A stretch of 6,165 bases of DNA from Micromonosporaceae bacterium. Lineage in GTDB: Bacteria > Actinomycetota > Actinomycetes > Mycobacteriales > Micromonosporaceae. The stretch lies in NCBI GenBank assembly GCA_019689695.1, contig JADGHA010000270.1, positions 1 to 6,165 on the forward strand. The letters run 5' to 3'. A program made the translations under genes and the position numbers. This document shows, in pieces, positions 1 to 5,970 of the stretch. How positions within the stretch are numbered: the stretch's first letter is position 1; every line of letters starts with the position of its first letter. The notes below the pieces were generated by a model, which saw only the letters and a program-made list of their open reading frames with translations, searched no databases and was not told the DNA's origin.

Positions 1-1109
1 CCGGGCGGCAGGACGAAGCCGGCCGCGGCGGCCAGCGACAGCGCCCGCTCAGCCTCCGGCAGGCCCAGCGGCACCCGGTGACGCAGGTCGAGCAGTGAGC
101 CGGGGTAGTCGTCGCTGATCGCCGAGATCCGGCGCACGCCGGCCATCCGCAGCACCAGTGCCAGCGGCAGCGCGGACTGGTGGAACGAGGTGAACAGGAT
201 CGCCTCGTCCGCGCCGATCGCGGCCAGCCGGGCCACCAGCTCGTCCACTTCGGACCTTTGCAGGGGTGTGGGCAGGGGGTCGATCCACGGCAGCGCGTGC
301 TCGACGATGTCGTCGACGCCGGGCAGCAGCGCGGCAGCGGCCCGGCCGCGCGGCCCGCACAGCAGGGTCACCCGCTCGGCGCCGGCGGCGACCGCGCGAA
401 TCGCGGGGCCGGTGAGCAGCACGTCGCCGGCGGAGTCGGCGCGGACCACCAGGACGTGGCCGGCGCGCCGGCCCGCCGGGGAAGGATCGCCCTGCTCCTG
501 CCGGCCGGCACCGTCCCGGGGCCGACCCGCGACGGCCGCCGACAGCCGCTGGCGGCGCAGGATCAGGTCGACCGCCTGGGACAGGTCACCGGCGACCGAC
601 GGCGCCGCGGCGATCTCCCGCGGCCTGGTCGCCGGGGTCGGCACCAGCACGCTGTCCGCTCCGGCCGCGCCCGCCGCGGCCACGTCGCGGCCGATATCCC
701 CCACGACGACACACCGCCCGGGCACCGTACCGAGCGCCCGGGCGGCCGCCAGCACCAGTCCCGGCGCCGGCTTGCGACACAGGCAGCCGGCCTGCTCGTC
801 GTGCGGGCACACCTGCCAGGTGTCGAACGGCCCGAGCAGCTCCTCCACTCGGGCGTGCACGCGGTCCAGATCGGACGGACGGAACCGGCCGTGGGCCAGC
901 CCGGACTGGTTGGTCACCACGCCGAGCCGCAAACCCGCTGCGCGCAACCGATCCAGGGCGGCACGGGCGCCGGGCATCGGGCGTACGAGATCGGGGTCTG
1001 CGTTGTACGGCACGTCCTCGACAAGGGTGCCGTCCCGGTCGAACAGCACCGCGTCGAAGAGTCTCGTCCACACGAGAGCGGGGTTCCCGTGGCTAGGAGA
1101 AGTAAACAT
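1..1109 (-). CDS. HAD-IIIA (GmhB-type) sugar phosphatase fused to a family 9 glycosyltransferase (partial, C-terminus off the left edge)
   Basis: The reverse-strand frame is open without a stop from 1109 to the left edge (369 codons seen, 3' end missing). Residues about 18-185 are a HAD-IIIA phosphatase: DRDGT at 24-28 (nucleophile D24, acid/base D26), TNQSG after the first helix, a zinc loop of CPH-x5-CLC (C101, H103, C109, C111) followed by RKP with K113, and GDIGRD at 137-142 (D138, D142). This is the layout of GmhB, which removes the 1-phosphate of heptose 1,7-bisphosphate; HisB-N histidinol phosphatases look similar. A hydrophilic linker (about 190-217) leads to a family 9 glycosyltransferase N-domain: VLVVRADSAGDVLLTGP from 219, where D229 lines up with the catalytic Asp of WaaC-type heptosyltransferases, and FTSFHQS at 306-312. 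The likely start is the ATG at 1109, overlapping the upstream gene's stop; a GTG at 1073 (MWTRLFDAVLFDRDGT) is an alternative and neither has a strong ribosome site. The sugar is inferred and not proven. Confidence 0.88.
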   Translation of the reverse strand, partial: MFTSPSHGNPALVWTRLFDAVLFDRDGTLVEDVPYNADPDLVRPMPGARAALDRLRAAGLRLGVVTNQSGLAHGRFRPSDLDRVHARVEELLGPFDTWQVCPHDEQAGCLCRKPAPGLVLAAARALGTVPGRCVVVGDIGRDVAAAGAAGADSVLVPTPATRPREIAAAPSVAGDLSQAVDLILRRQRLSAAVAGRPRDGAGRQEQGDPSPAGRRAGHVLVVRADSAGDVLLTGPAIRAVAAGAERVTLLCGPRGRAAAALLPGVDDIVEHALPWIDPLPTPLQRSEVDELVARLAAIGADEAILFTSFHQSALPLALVLRMAGVRRISAISDDYPGSLLDLRHRVPLGLPEAERALSLAAAAGFVLPP

Positions 1110-2184
1110 CAACCGCGGAGGACTCCCCCGACAACCCGGTCATACCACTTCTTCCGCTTTTAGTGGGAGATATCGGGCGAGCGCGCCGCCACCGGATCCA
1201 GCCGCGCAGCCAGTGACCGGACGCCAGCGGGGGGATGACCGCGCTGGTCACGGCCATGGTGGCGAGCTCGGCCGGGGTGCGCGGGCCGGGTCGGATCCGG
1301 GCGGCGGCGAAGTGCGCGGTCAGCCCGAGCCATCCGGCCGCCGCCACCACCGCCGACGTGCGCAGCCGCGCGGCGGCACCGCGGGAGGGCGCGACGCAGC
1401 GGGCGGCGAGGGCGCACAGCAGCGCCGCGCAGCCGGCGCCGGTGGTGGCCGCGTGCAGCGGCCGGCGCCCGCGTGGCACGCCCAGCAGCCGCGGCCACTG
1501 GCGGCCGTAGAGGCGCCGCAGCAGCGCGTCGTCGGAGTTGCCGCGCTGGACCCGGACGCTGACCCACGGCCCTTCCGGGCGTACCGGATGCAGCACCCGG
1601 CGCTGCCCGCGGACCAGGCGCCAACCGGCTTGGACGACCCGGTACGCCAGTTCCGAGTCCTCGCGGAAGGCCCGCGGGAAGCGTTCGTCGAATCCGCCGG
1701 CGTCCTCCAGCGCGGCCCGCCGGTACGCCATGTCGGCCGTGATCCACCGGCTGGCCGTCAGTCCGCGGGTGCTGCGCTCCCAGTCCGTCGGGCGGCGGTG
1801 CGCCGGCAGCGGCACGTGCAGCCGGCCCTGCACCCCACCCACGTCGTCGGGCACGTCCAGGTCGGTGGCGAGCCTGGCTCCCCAGTCCGGCTCCGGCTGC
1901 ACGTCGTCGTCGAGGAAGACCACCCAGGGCGCGCGCGCCGCCCGCCAGCCCAGGTTGCGCGCGGCGGCCGGCCCCGCGCCGCGCCCCGAGATGACCTTCG
2001 GCTGCACCGGCAGACTGCCCGCCCGCTGCGGGGCAGGCCCCGCCAGGCACAGCGGGCTGGTCTGGTCCGGGCGGTCGTCAACCAGGATGACCTCCCAGTC
2101 CGGCTCGTCGGGCAGGGCCGCCAGCAGGGCCGGCAAGCTGGACCGGCCTAGCGTCGGGACCACGATGGAGATGTCAGGCCGCAC
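1093..2184 (-). CDS. Family 2 (GT-A) glycosyltransferase with C-terminal hydrophobic segments
   Basis: This 363-residue protein opens with the GT2 signature ISIVVPTLGR (5-14), then ILVDD (33-37) for nucleotide binding, GPAAARNLGW (71-80), and the metal-binding acidic cluster in FLDDDVQPEPDW (90-101, DDD 92-94). The acceptor side shows GGFDERFPRAFREDSELAYR (163-182), with the E175-D176 pair expected to hold the catalytic base. These motifs predict transfer of a sugar from a nucleotide-activated donor, with inversion. After residue 245 three hydrophobic stretches (about 247-268, 276-296, 305-322) suggest membrane association at the cytoplasmic face. The last about 30 residues are polar and Ser/Gly-rich and coincide with an A/T-richer DNA tract. 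The start is a GTG at 2184, 11 bases inside the end of the upstream carbamoyltransferase gene; no later start would keep the first beta strand. Donor and acceptor cannot be read from the sequence. The neighbouring sugar carbamoyltransferase and GT9 fusion point to glycan assembly. Confidence 0.9.
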   Translation of the reverse strand: MRPDISIVVPTLGRSSLPALLAALPDEPDWEVILVDDRPDQTSPLCLAGPAPQRAGSLPVQPKVISGRGAGPAAARNLGWRAARAPWVVFLDDDVQPEPDWGARLATDLDVPDDVGGVQGRLHVPLPAHRRPTDWERSTRGLTASRWITADMAYRRAALEDAGGFDERFPRAFREDSELAYRVVQAGWRLVRGQRRVLHPVRPEGPWVSVRVQRGNSDDALLRRLYGRQWPRLLGVPRGRRPLHAATTGAGCAALLCALAARCVAPSRGAAARLRTSAVVAAAGWLGLTAHFAAARIRPGPRTPAELATMAVTSAVIPPLASGHWLRGWIRWRRARPISPTKSGRSGMTGLSGESSAVDVYFS

Positions 2185-3820
2185 GGCGGTACACCGCGAA
2201 CGGTCCGATCGCCAGCAGGTCCACCGGGGCCGAGCCGAACAGTTCCAGCGCCTCGCGGGGGGTGTCCACCATCGGCCGTCCGGCGGTGTTGAGCGAGGTG
2301 TTCACCAGCACCGGCAGCCCGGTGCGCCGTTCGAACTCGGCCAGCAGGGCGGCCACCAGGGGCTCGCTCCCGGCGGAGACGGTCTGTGCCCGGGCGGTTC
2401 CGTCGACGTGCACCACCGCCGGGATCCGGTCCCGCCACTGTGGACGTACCTTGTGGACGAAGAGCATGTACGGGCTGGGCAGCACACCGTCGAAGACGTC
2501 GGCCGCGCGTTCGGCGCGGACCATCGGCGCGACCGGGCGGAACTGCTCGCGGCCCTTCACGTCGTTGAGCCGGGCGGTTGTCCCGGGGTTGCCCGGATGG
2601 GCCAGCAGCGACCGGTGACCCAACGCGCGCGGTCCGTACTCGCTGCGCCCCTGGAACCAGGCGACGATGCCGTCGTCGGCGAGCACCTGGGCGGCGGCCG
2701 CCGCTATCGAGCCGGGCCGCTGGTAGGGCACCCGGGCCCGGCGCAGCTCGGCCTCGATCTCGTCGTCGGTGAACCCGCGACCAAGGTCGGCGCCGGGCAT
2801 CGGCTCGGTGCGGCCGGCGAGGTCGTGCGCCACGTGCAGGGCCGCGCCGAGCGCGGTGCCCGCGTCCCCGGCCGCCGGCTGCACCCACACCCGCTCGAAC
2901 GGGCCCTCGGCGGCCAGCCGGGCGTTGGCCACGCAGTTGAGCGCGACCCCGCCGGCCATGGCCAGGCAGCGCGGGCCGCCCGCCGCGGCGTGCAGCCAGC
3001 CGGCCAGGTCGAGGATGACCTCCTCCAGCCGGGCCTGCACGCTGGCCGCGAGGTCGGCGTGTTCGGCGGTGATCTCTTCGCCGGGTGACCGCGCCTTGGC
3101 CAGCGTGCCCCAGTCGACCGGGTGGACGGTGAAGCCGCCGTCGTGCGTGGCGGCCACCCGCTCGCGCAGATGGGGCAGGAACCGCGGCTCGCCGTACGAG
3201 GCGAGCGCCATCACCTTGTACTCGTCGCTGGAGCGTAGGAAGCCCAGGTGTGCGGTGAGGTCCTCGTAGAGCAGGCCCAGCGAGTGCGGCAGGCGCTGGG
3301 CGTACAGCGGCTGCACGGCCCCCTCCGTGTACCGGGCGGCCAGATGGCTGGTCGCCTCGCCGCGTCCGTCCAACACCAGTGCCGCGCAGTCGCCGTGGCC
3401 GCTGCCGGCCGGCGCGGCCAGCGCGGCGGAGGCGGCGTGCGCCACGTGGTGCGGCACGAACCGGACCACCGCCGGGTCCAGGCCCGGCAGGGCAGTGGCG
3501 AGGAACTGCGGGGCCCGCCTGGCATAGTCGACCCGCAGCCAGTCCCACGGGTCACGCAGGCCGAGCTCCTCCATCGGGCGGCACAGGCCCGGATCGAACG
3601 AGTAGGCGACCGCGTCCAGGTCGCTGGGATCGAGGCCGCCGGCGCGCAGGCACCAGGCGGCCGCCTGCTCGGGTAGCTCCCAGGCGGCGAAGGGCACCGG
3701 CCGCTTGCCGTGCTTGCGGCGGCTGAACCGTTCCTCCTCGGCAGCCGCCACCACCCGGCCGTCGACGACCAGTGCGGCGGCCGGGTCGTGGAATACCGCA
3801 TTGATCCCGAGTACGCGCAT
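2174..3820 (-). CDS. NodU/CmcH-family O-carbamoyltransferase
   Basis: A complete 548-residue member of the carbamoyltransferase family (NodU, CmcH, TobZ), which moves a carbamoyl group from carbamoyl phosphate through a carbamoyl-adenylate to a hydroxyl of a sugar or antibiotic. Family landmarks occur in order: GINAVFHDPAAALV at 5-18 (H11), EEERFSRRKH at 28-37, VPHHVAHAASA at 122-132 (metal-ligand histidines H124, H125, H128), LDGRGE at 150-155, SSDEYKVMALASYG at 197-210, GGVALNCVAN at 290-299, GRSEYGPRALGHRS at 391-404, REQFRPVAPMV at 424-434 and NTSLNTAGRPMVDTPREAL at 507-525. The usual NTSFN is NTSLN here, a mild change. Length is normal for the family, and all key residues are present, so it should be active. 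The frame is open to 4015, but ATG 3820 (MRVLGINAVFHD) matches the usual N-terminus; the extra upstream residues are Arg/Pro/Ala-rich and run across the promoter region and into the YihY gene. First gene of the minus-strand operon; its stop overlaps the start of the glycosyltransferase gene. Confidence 0.95.
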   Translation of the reverse strand: MRVLGINAVFHDPAAALVVDGRVVAAAEEERFSRRKHGKRPVPFAAWELPEQAAAWCLRAGGLDPSDLDAVAYSFDPGLCRPMEELGLRDPWDWLRVDYARRAPQFLATALPGLDPAVVRFVPHHVAHAASAALAAPAGSGHGDCAALVLDGRGEATSHLAARYTEGAVQPLYAQRLPHSLGLLYEDLTAHLGFLRSSDEYKVMALASYGEPRFLPHLRERVAATHDGGFTVHPVDWGTLAKARSPGEEITAEHADLAASVQARLEEVILDLAGWLHAAAGGPRCLAMAGGVALNCVANARLAAEGPFERVWVQPAAGDAGTALGAALHVAHDLAGRTEPMPGADLGRGFTDDEIEAELRRARVPYQRPGSIAAAAAQVLADDGIVAWFQGRSEYGPRALGHRSLLAHPGNPGTTARLNDVKGREQFRPVAPMVRAERAADVFDGVLPSPYMLFVHKVRPQWRDRIPAVVHVDGTARAQTVSAGSEPLVAALLAEFERRTGLPVLVNTSLNTAGRPMVDTPREALELFGSAPVDLLAIGPFAVYRRAA

Positions 3821-3923
3821 GCCCACGGATTCCCGGTCCGGCAGCGGGCAAACATCATCTGCGTACCGGCCCCGTCGGCCGGCGCCAGGTTCGGCCGGCG
3901 CGGCGGCCGGGTATTGGGGTCGG
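3821..3923. promoter_or_regulatory. Divergent intergenic region (carbamoyltransferase operon / YihY gene)
   Basis: The 103 bases between two divergent start codons must hold the 5' control signals of both transcripts, unless a leader extends into a neighbour. I cannot pick a convincing -35/-10 pair on either strand. The most A/T-rich patches are 3850-3860 (next to the carbamoyltransferase start) and 3911-3917 (just before the YihY start). A GGGG at 3916-3919 could serve as a weak ribosome site for YihY. An 11-base direct repeat lies in the centre. Confidence 0.45.
3875..3901. repeat. Pair of 11-base direct repeats in the divergent promoter region
   Basis: TCGGCCGGCGC occurs at 3875-3885 and again, identically, at 3891-3901, a 16-base period. 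Each copy contains the palindrome GCCGGC, so a dimeric regulator could bind. In DNA this G+C-rich, a chance repeat of this size is quite possible; the repeat itself is certain and its function is speculation. Confidence 0.4.
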
Positions 3924-4859
3924 ATGAGACCGACCAGGCTGCGCGAGATCCGGTGGCAGACGTGGCGCGGGGTGATCGCCCGGGCAGCGCGCGGTTTTCT
4001 GGCCGACGACTGCACCGACCGGGCCGCCGCCCTGACCTACTTCGGAGTGCTGGCACTGTTCCCCAGTGCCATCGTGGTCGTCGCGCTGGTCGGTCTGGTC
4101 GCCAGCGGCGAGGACGCCACGGACACGATCGTCGACCTCATCGGCGAGGTGACCCCCAGCGCAATGAACGCGGTACGCGACCGGGTCAACGAGGTGGTGG
4201 CCAACCAGGACTCCGCCAAGTTCCTGCTCAGCTTCGGGCTGCTCGGCGCGGTCTGGTCCGCCTCCGGGTACGTCAGCGCCTTCACCCGGGCCGCGAACGG
4301 GATCTACGGTGTCCGCGAGACCCGCCCGTTCTACCGGCTGCGGCCGCTGCAGCTGCTGATCACGGTGGCGTCCCTGGCGCTGCTGGCGATATTCGCCCTC
4401 GGCCTGCTGGTGTCCGGGCCCGTGGCCAAGGCGGTGGGTGACGCGCTGGGTGCGGGCGGCGCGGCCCGGATGGCCTGGAGCATCGGGCGCTGGCCGGTGC
4501 TGGCCCTCGTCGCCGGGTTCCTGCTGTCCCTTCTGGGGTGGATCGCGCCGAACGTCCAGCCACCGCGACTGCGCTGGCTCACCGTCGGCGGCGTGCTCAC
4601 CCTCGTGGTGTGGGCCGTGCTCTCCGTCGGCTTCGGGTTCTACGTGGCCAACTTCTCCTCGTACAACGCCACCTACGGCAGCCTTGGCGCGGTGGTGACG
4701 TTCCTGGTCTGGCTCTACCTGTCCAACTGCGCCATCCTGTTCGGCGTGGAAATCAACGCCGAGCTGCAGCGGGGCCGCCGGCTGCAGGCCGGCGAGAAGG
4801 CCGACCTCGGCCCGGCACTGCCTCCCCGCGAGAGGTCCGATTCGGAGGTCGGTCGATGA
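3924..4859 (+). CDS. YihY/virulence factor BrkB family integral membrane protein
   Basis: A 311-residue polytopic membrane protein. Hydrophobic segments fall at about 36-60, 97-120, 142-166, 188-208, 217-243 and 253-275, the six-helix pattern of the YihY/BrkB family. Family-typical stretches are visible: DRAAALTYFGVLALFPS at 32-48, an amphipathic region with repeated Val/Asn (77-95), WSASGYVSAFTRAANGIYGV at 111-130, the helix after LRWLTVGGVL, FSSYNATYGSLGAVVTFLVWLY at 244-265, and the closing FGVEINAEL at 273-281 before a charged cytoplasmic tail. The family was once annotated as ribonuclease BN, which is wrong; its molecular role is not settled, with transport or envelope roles suggested. 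The start at ATG 3924 was chosen because the frame is open upstream to 3705, but that extension is antisense to the carbamoyltransferase and lacks membrane-protein character. It is transcribed away from the glycan operon, so a functional link is not shown. Confidence 0.92.
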   Translation: MRPTRLREIRWQTWRGVIARAARGFLADDCTDRAAALTYFGVLALFPSAIVVVALVGLVASGEDATDTIVDLIGEVTPSAMNAVRDRVNEVVANQDSAKFLLSFGLLGAVWSASGYVSAFTRAANGIYGVRETRPFYRLRPLQLLITVASLALLAIFALGLLVSGPVAKAVGDALGAGGAARMAWSIGRWPVLALVAGFLLSLLGWIAPNVQPPRLRWLTVGGVLTLVVWAVLSVGFGFYVANFSSYNATYGSLGAVVTFLVWLYLSNCAILFGVEINAELQRGRRLQAGEKADLGPALPPRERSDSEVGR

Positions 4860-4942
4860 CTCACCCCTCCCCCTGACCGCCCCGCCGGCCTGCGTCGGCA
4901 CGCCGAGGTGTGGAGCGCGTGCCAATCGGGTACCGCGCCTGC
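4860..4942 (+). other. Short intergenic spacer between the YihY and SDR genes
   Basis: This 83-base spacer has a C-rich start (CCCCTCCCCC, 4864-4873) and a small perfect inverted repeat TCGGC-AC-GCCGA at 4895-4906. The stem is too short and lacks a T-run, so I do not call a terminator. No ribosome site of normal strength precedes ATG 4943; GAGG at 4905-4908 would sit just before the alternative GTG at 4910, but too close to be ideal. Confidence 0.3.
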
Positions 4943-5965
4943 ATGAGCAGGACTGTGGTGATCACCGGAGCGAGCGCCGGCATCGGGCGCGCCATCGCAC
5001 AGGAGTACGCCCGGCGTGGCGAGCGGATCGCACTGCTGGCCCGTGGCCAGGCGGGCCTGGCCGCCGCCGAGCGCGAGTGCCGCGAGCTGGGCGCGGAGCA
5101 GGCGATGGCACTGCAGTGCGACGTCGCCGACGGCGCCGCGGTCGACCTGGCCGCCGAGCACGTGGCGGCTGAGCTGGGCCCGGTTGACGTGTGGGTCAAC
5201 AACGCCATGGTCTCGGTCTTCGCGCCGGCATGGGAGATCACCGCCGACGAGTACCGCCGGGTGATCGAGGTGAACTACCTGGGCGCCGTGCACGGCACGC
5301 TGGCCGCGCTGCGGCAGATGCGCCCGCGTGGGCACGGCTGCATCGTCGAGGTGGGCTCCGCGCTGGCCTTCCGCGGCATCCCGCTGCAGGCGCCGTACTG
5401 CGCGAGCAAGCACGCCATCGAGGGGTTCGTCGAGTCGCTGCGGGCCGAGCTGCTGCGCGACTGCCCGGACATCAAGGTCACCATGGTGCAGCTGCCGGCG
5501 GTGAACACCCCGCAGTTCTCCTGGGTGCGCACCCGGCTGCCGCGCCACCCGCAGCCGGTCCCGCCGATCTACCAGCCCGAGGTGGCCGCGCGCGCCGTGG
5601 TCTGGGCCTCGGACCACCGGCCCCGCGAGCTGAATGTCGGCGCGCCTACGATCAAGACCCGGGTGGCCAACGCGCTCGCCCCCGGACTGCTCGACCACTA
5701 CCTCGCCCGCAAGGGCTTCGACTCGCAGCAGACCGGCGAGCACGTGAATCTTGCGCGCTGGCACGACAACATCGACCGGCCGATGGACGCCGAACGCGAC
5801 TTCGGCGCGCACGGGGTGTTCGACCACCGGGCCCAGCGGCGGTCACTGGAGCTGTGGGCGGCGACCCACAAGCGCACCGTCGCCGCCGCCGCGGCCCTCA
5901 CCGCGGCCGCGGCCGCCGGTGCTCCCGCGGTCCGCAACCTGCTCGGCCGCCGCAACCACAGGTAG
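4943..5965 (+). CDS. Classical short-chain dehydrogenase/reductase (SDR) with a C-terminal extension
   Basis: A 340-residue NAD(P)-dependent oxidoreductase. The Rossmann fold begins at once: VVITGASAGIGRAIA with the dinucleotide glycine motif TGASAGIG at 8-15, CDVAD at 59-63 for adenine binding, and NNAM at 86-89 in place of the common NNAG. The catalytic tetrad is N111 (in VNYLG), S139 (VGSALAF), Y152 and K156 (PYCASK), all present. The Arg in LLARG (32-35), just after the second strand, is usual in NADPH-preferring members. A classical SDR domain ends near residue 245; the remaining about 95 residues include a charged segment (DNIDRPMDAERDFG) and an Ala-rich helix (about 312-329) with a basic end. 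Substrate is unknown. ATG 4943 gives the normal SDR N-terminus; a GTG at 4910 would add 11 residues. It sits 83 bases after the YihY gene in the same direction, so co-transcription is possible but uncertain. Confidence 0.92.
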   Translation: MSRTVVITGASAGIGRAIAQEYARRGERIALLARGQAGLAAAERECRELGAEQAMALQCDVADGAAVDLAAEHVAAELGPVDVWVNNAMVSVFAPAWEITADEYRRVIEVNYLGAVHGTLAALRQMRPRGHGCIVEVGSALAFRGIPLQAPYCASKHAIEGFVESLRAELLRDCPDIKVTMVQLPAVNTPQFSWVRTRLPRHPQPVPPIYQPEVAARAVVWASDHRPRELNVGAPTIKTRVANALAPGLLDHYLARKGFDSQQTGEHVNLARWHDNIDRPMDAERDFGAHGVFDHRAQRRSLELWAATHKRTVAAAAALTAAAAAGAPAVRNLLGRRNHR

Positions 5966-5970
5966 CCGGC

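Noticed and set aside
586..1071. HisB-type histidinol phosphatase as the identity of the HAD domain
   Set aside because: The motifs alone allow it, but the fused GT9 domain and the absence of any histidine biosynthesis gene make a sugar phosphatase more likely; not fully excluded.
190..2151. Very long plus-strand open frame (653 codons) across the phosphatase-GT9 and GT2 genes
   Set aside because: It lies antisense to two genes with clear catalytic motifs, spans their boundary, and its translation is Arg/Pro/Ala/Ser-rich with no recognisable domain; long antisense frames are expected at this G+C content.
1538..3088. Plus-strand open frame of 516 codons
   Set aside because: Antisense to the GT2 and carbamoyltransferase genes and crosses their junction; low-complexity composition without family motifs.
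2148..3548. Minus-strand open frame of 466 codons in another frame of the carbamoyltransferase
   Set aside because: The carbamoyltransferase frame carries every family motif; this one is a shifted, Arg/Gly-rich shadow.
3705..3923. Upstream extension of the YihY protein to 3705
   Set aside because: The added 73 residues are antisense to the carbamoyltransferase start and Ser/Arg/Pro-rich; the family begins close to the ATG at 3924.
3821..4015. Upstream extension of the carbamoyltransferase to an ATG at 4015
   Set aside because: The added 65 residues are not family-like, cover the divergent intergenic region and overlap the YihY coding region; ATG 3820 gives the standard N-terminus.
4895..4906. 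Inverted repeat TCGGC-AC-GCCGA as a terminator
   Set aside because: Five-base arms with a two-base loop cannot form a stable hairpin, and no T-run follows.
3855..4925. Minus-strand open frame of 356 codons opposite the YihY gene
   Set aside because: Antisense to a six-helix membrane protein, rich in Gly/His/Gln/Arg, with no domain signature.
4715..5827. Minus-strand open frame of 370 codons opposite the SDR gene
   Set aside because: Antisense shadow of a gene with a full SDR catalytic tetrad; it has only scattered Val/His/Arg-rich sequence.
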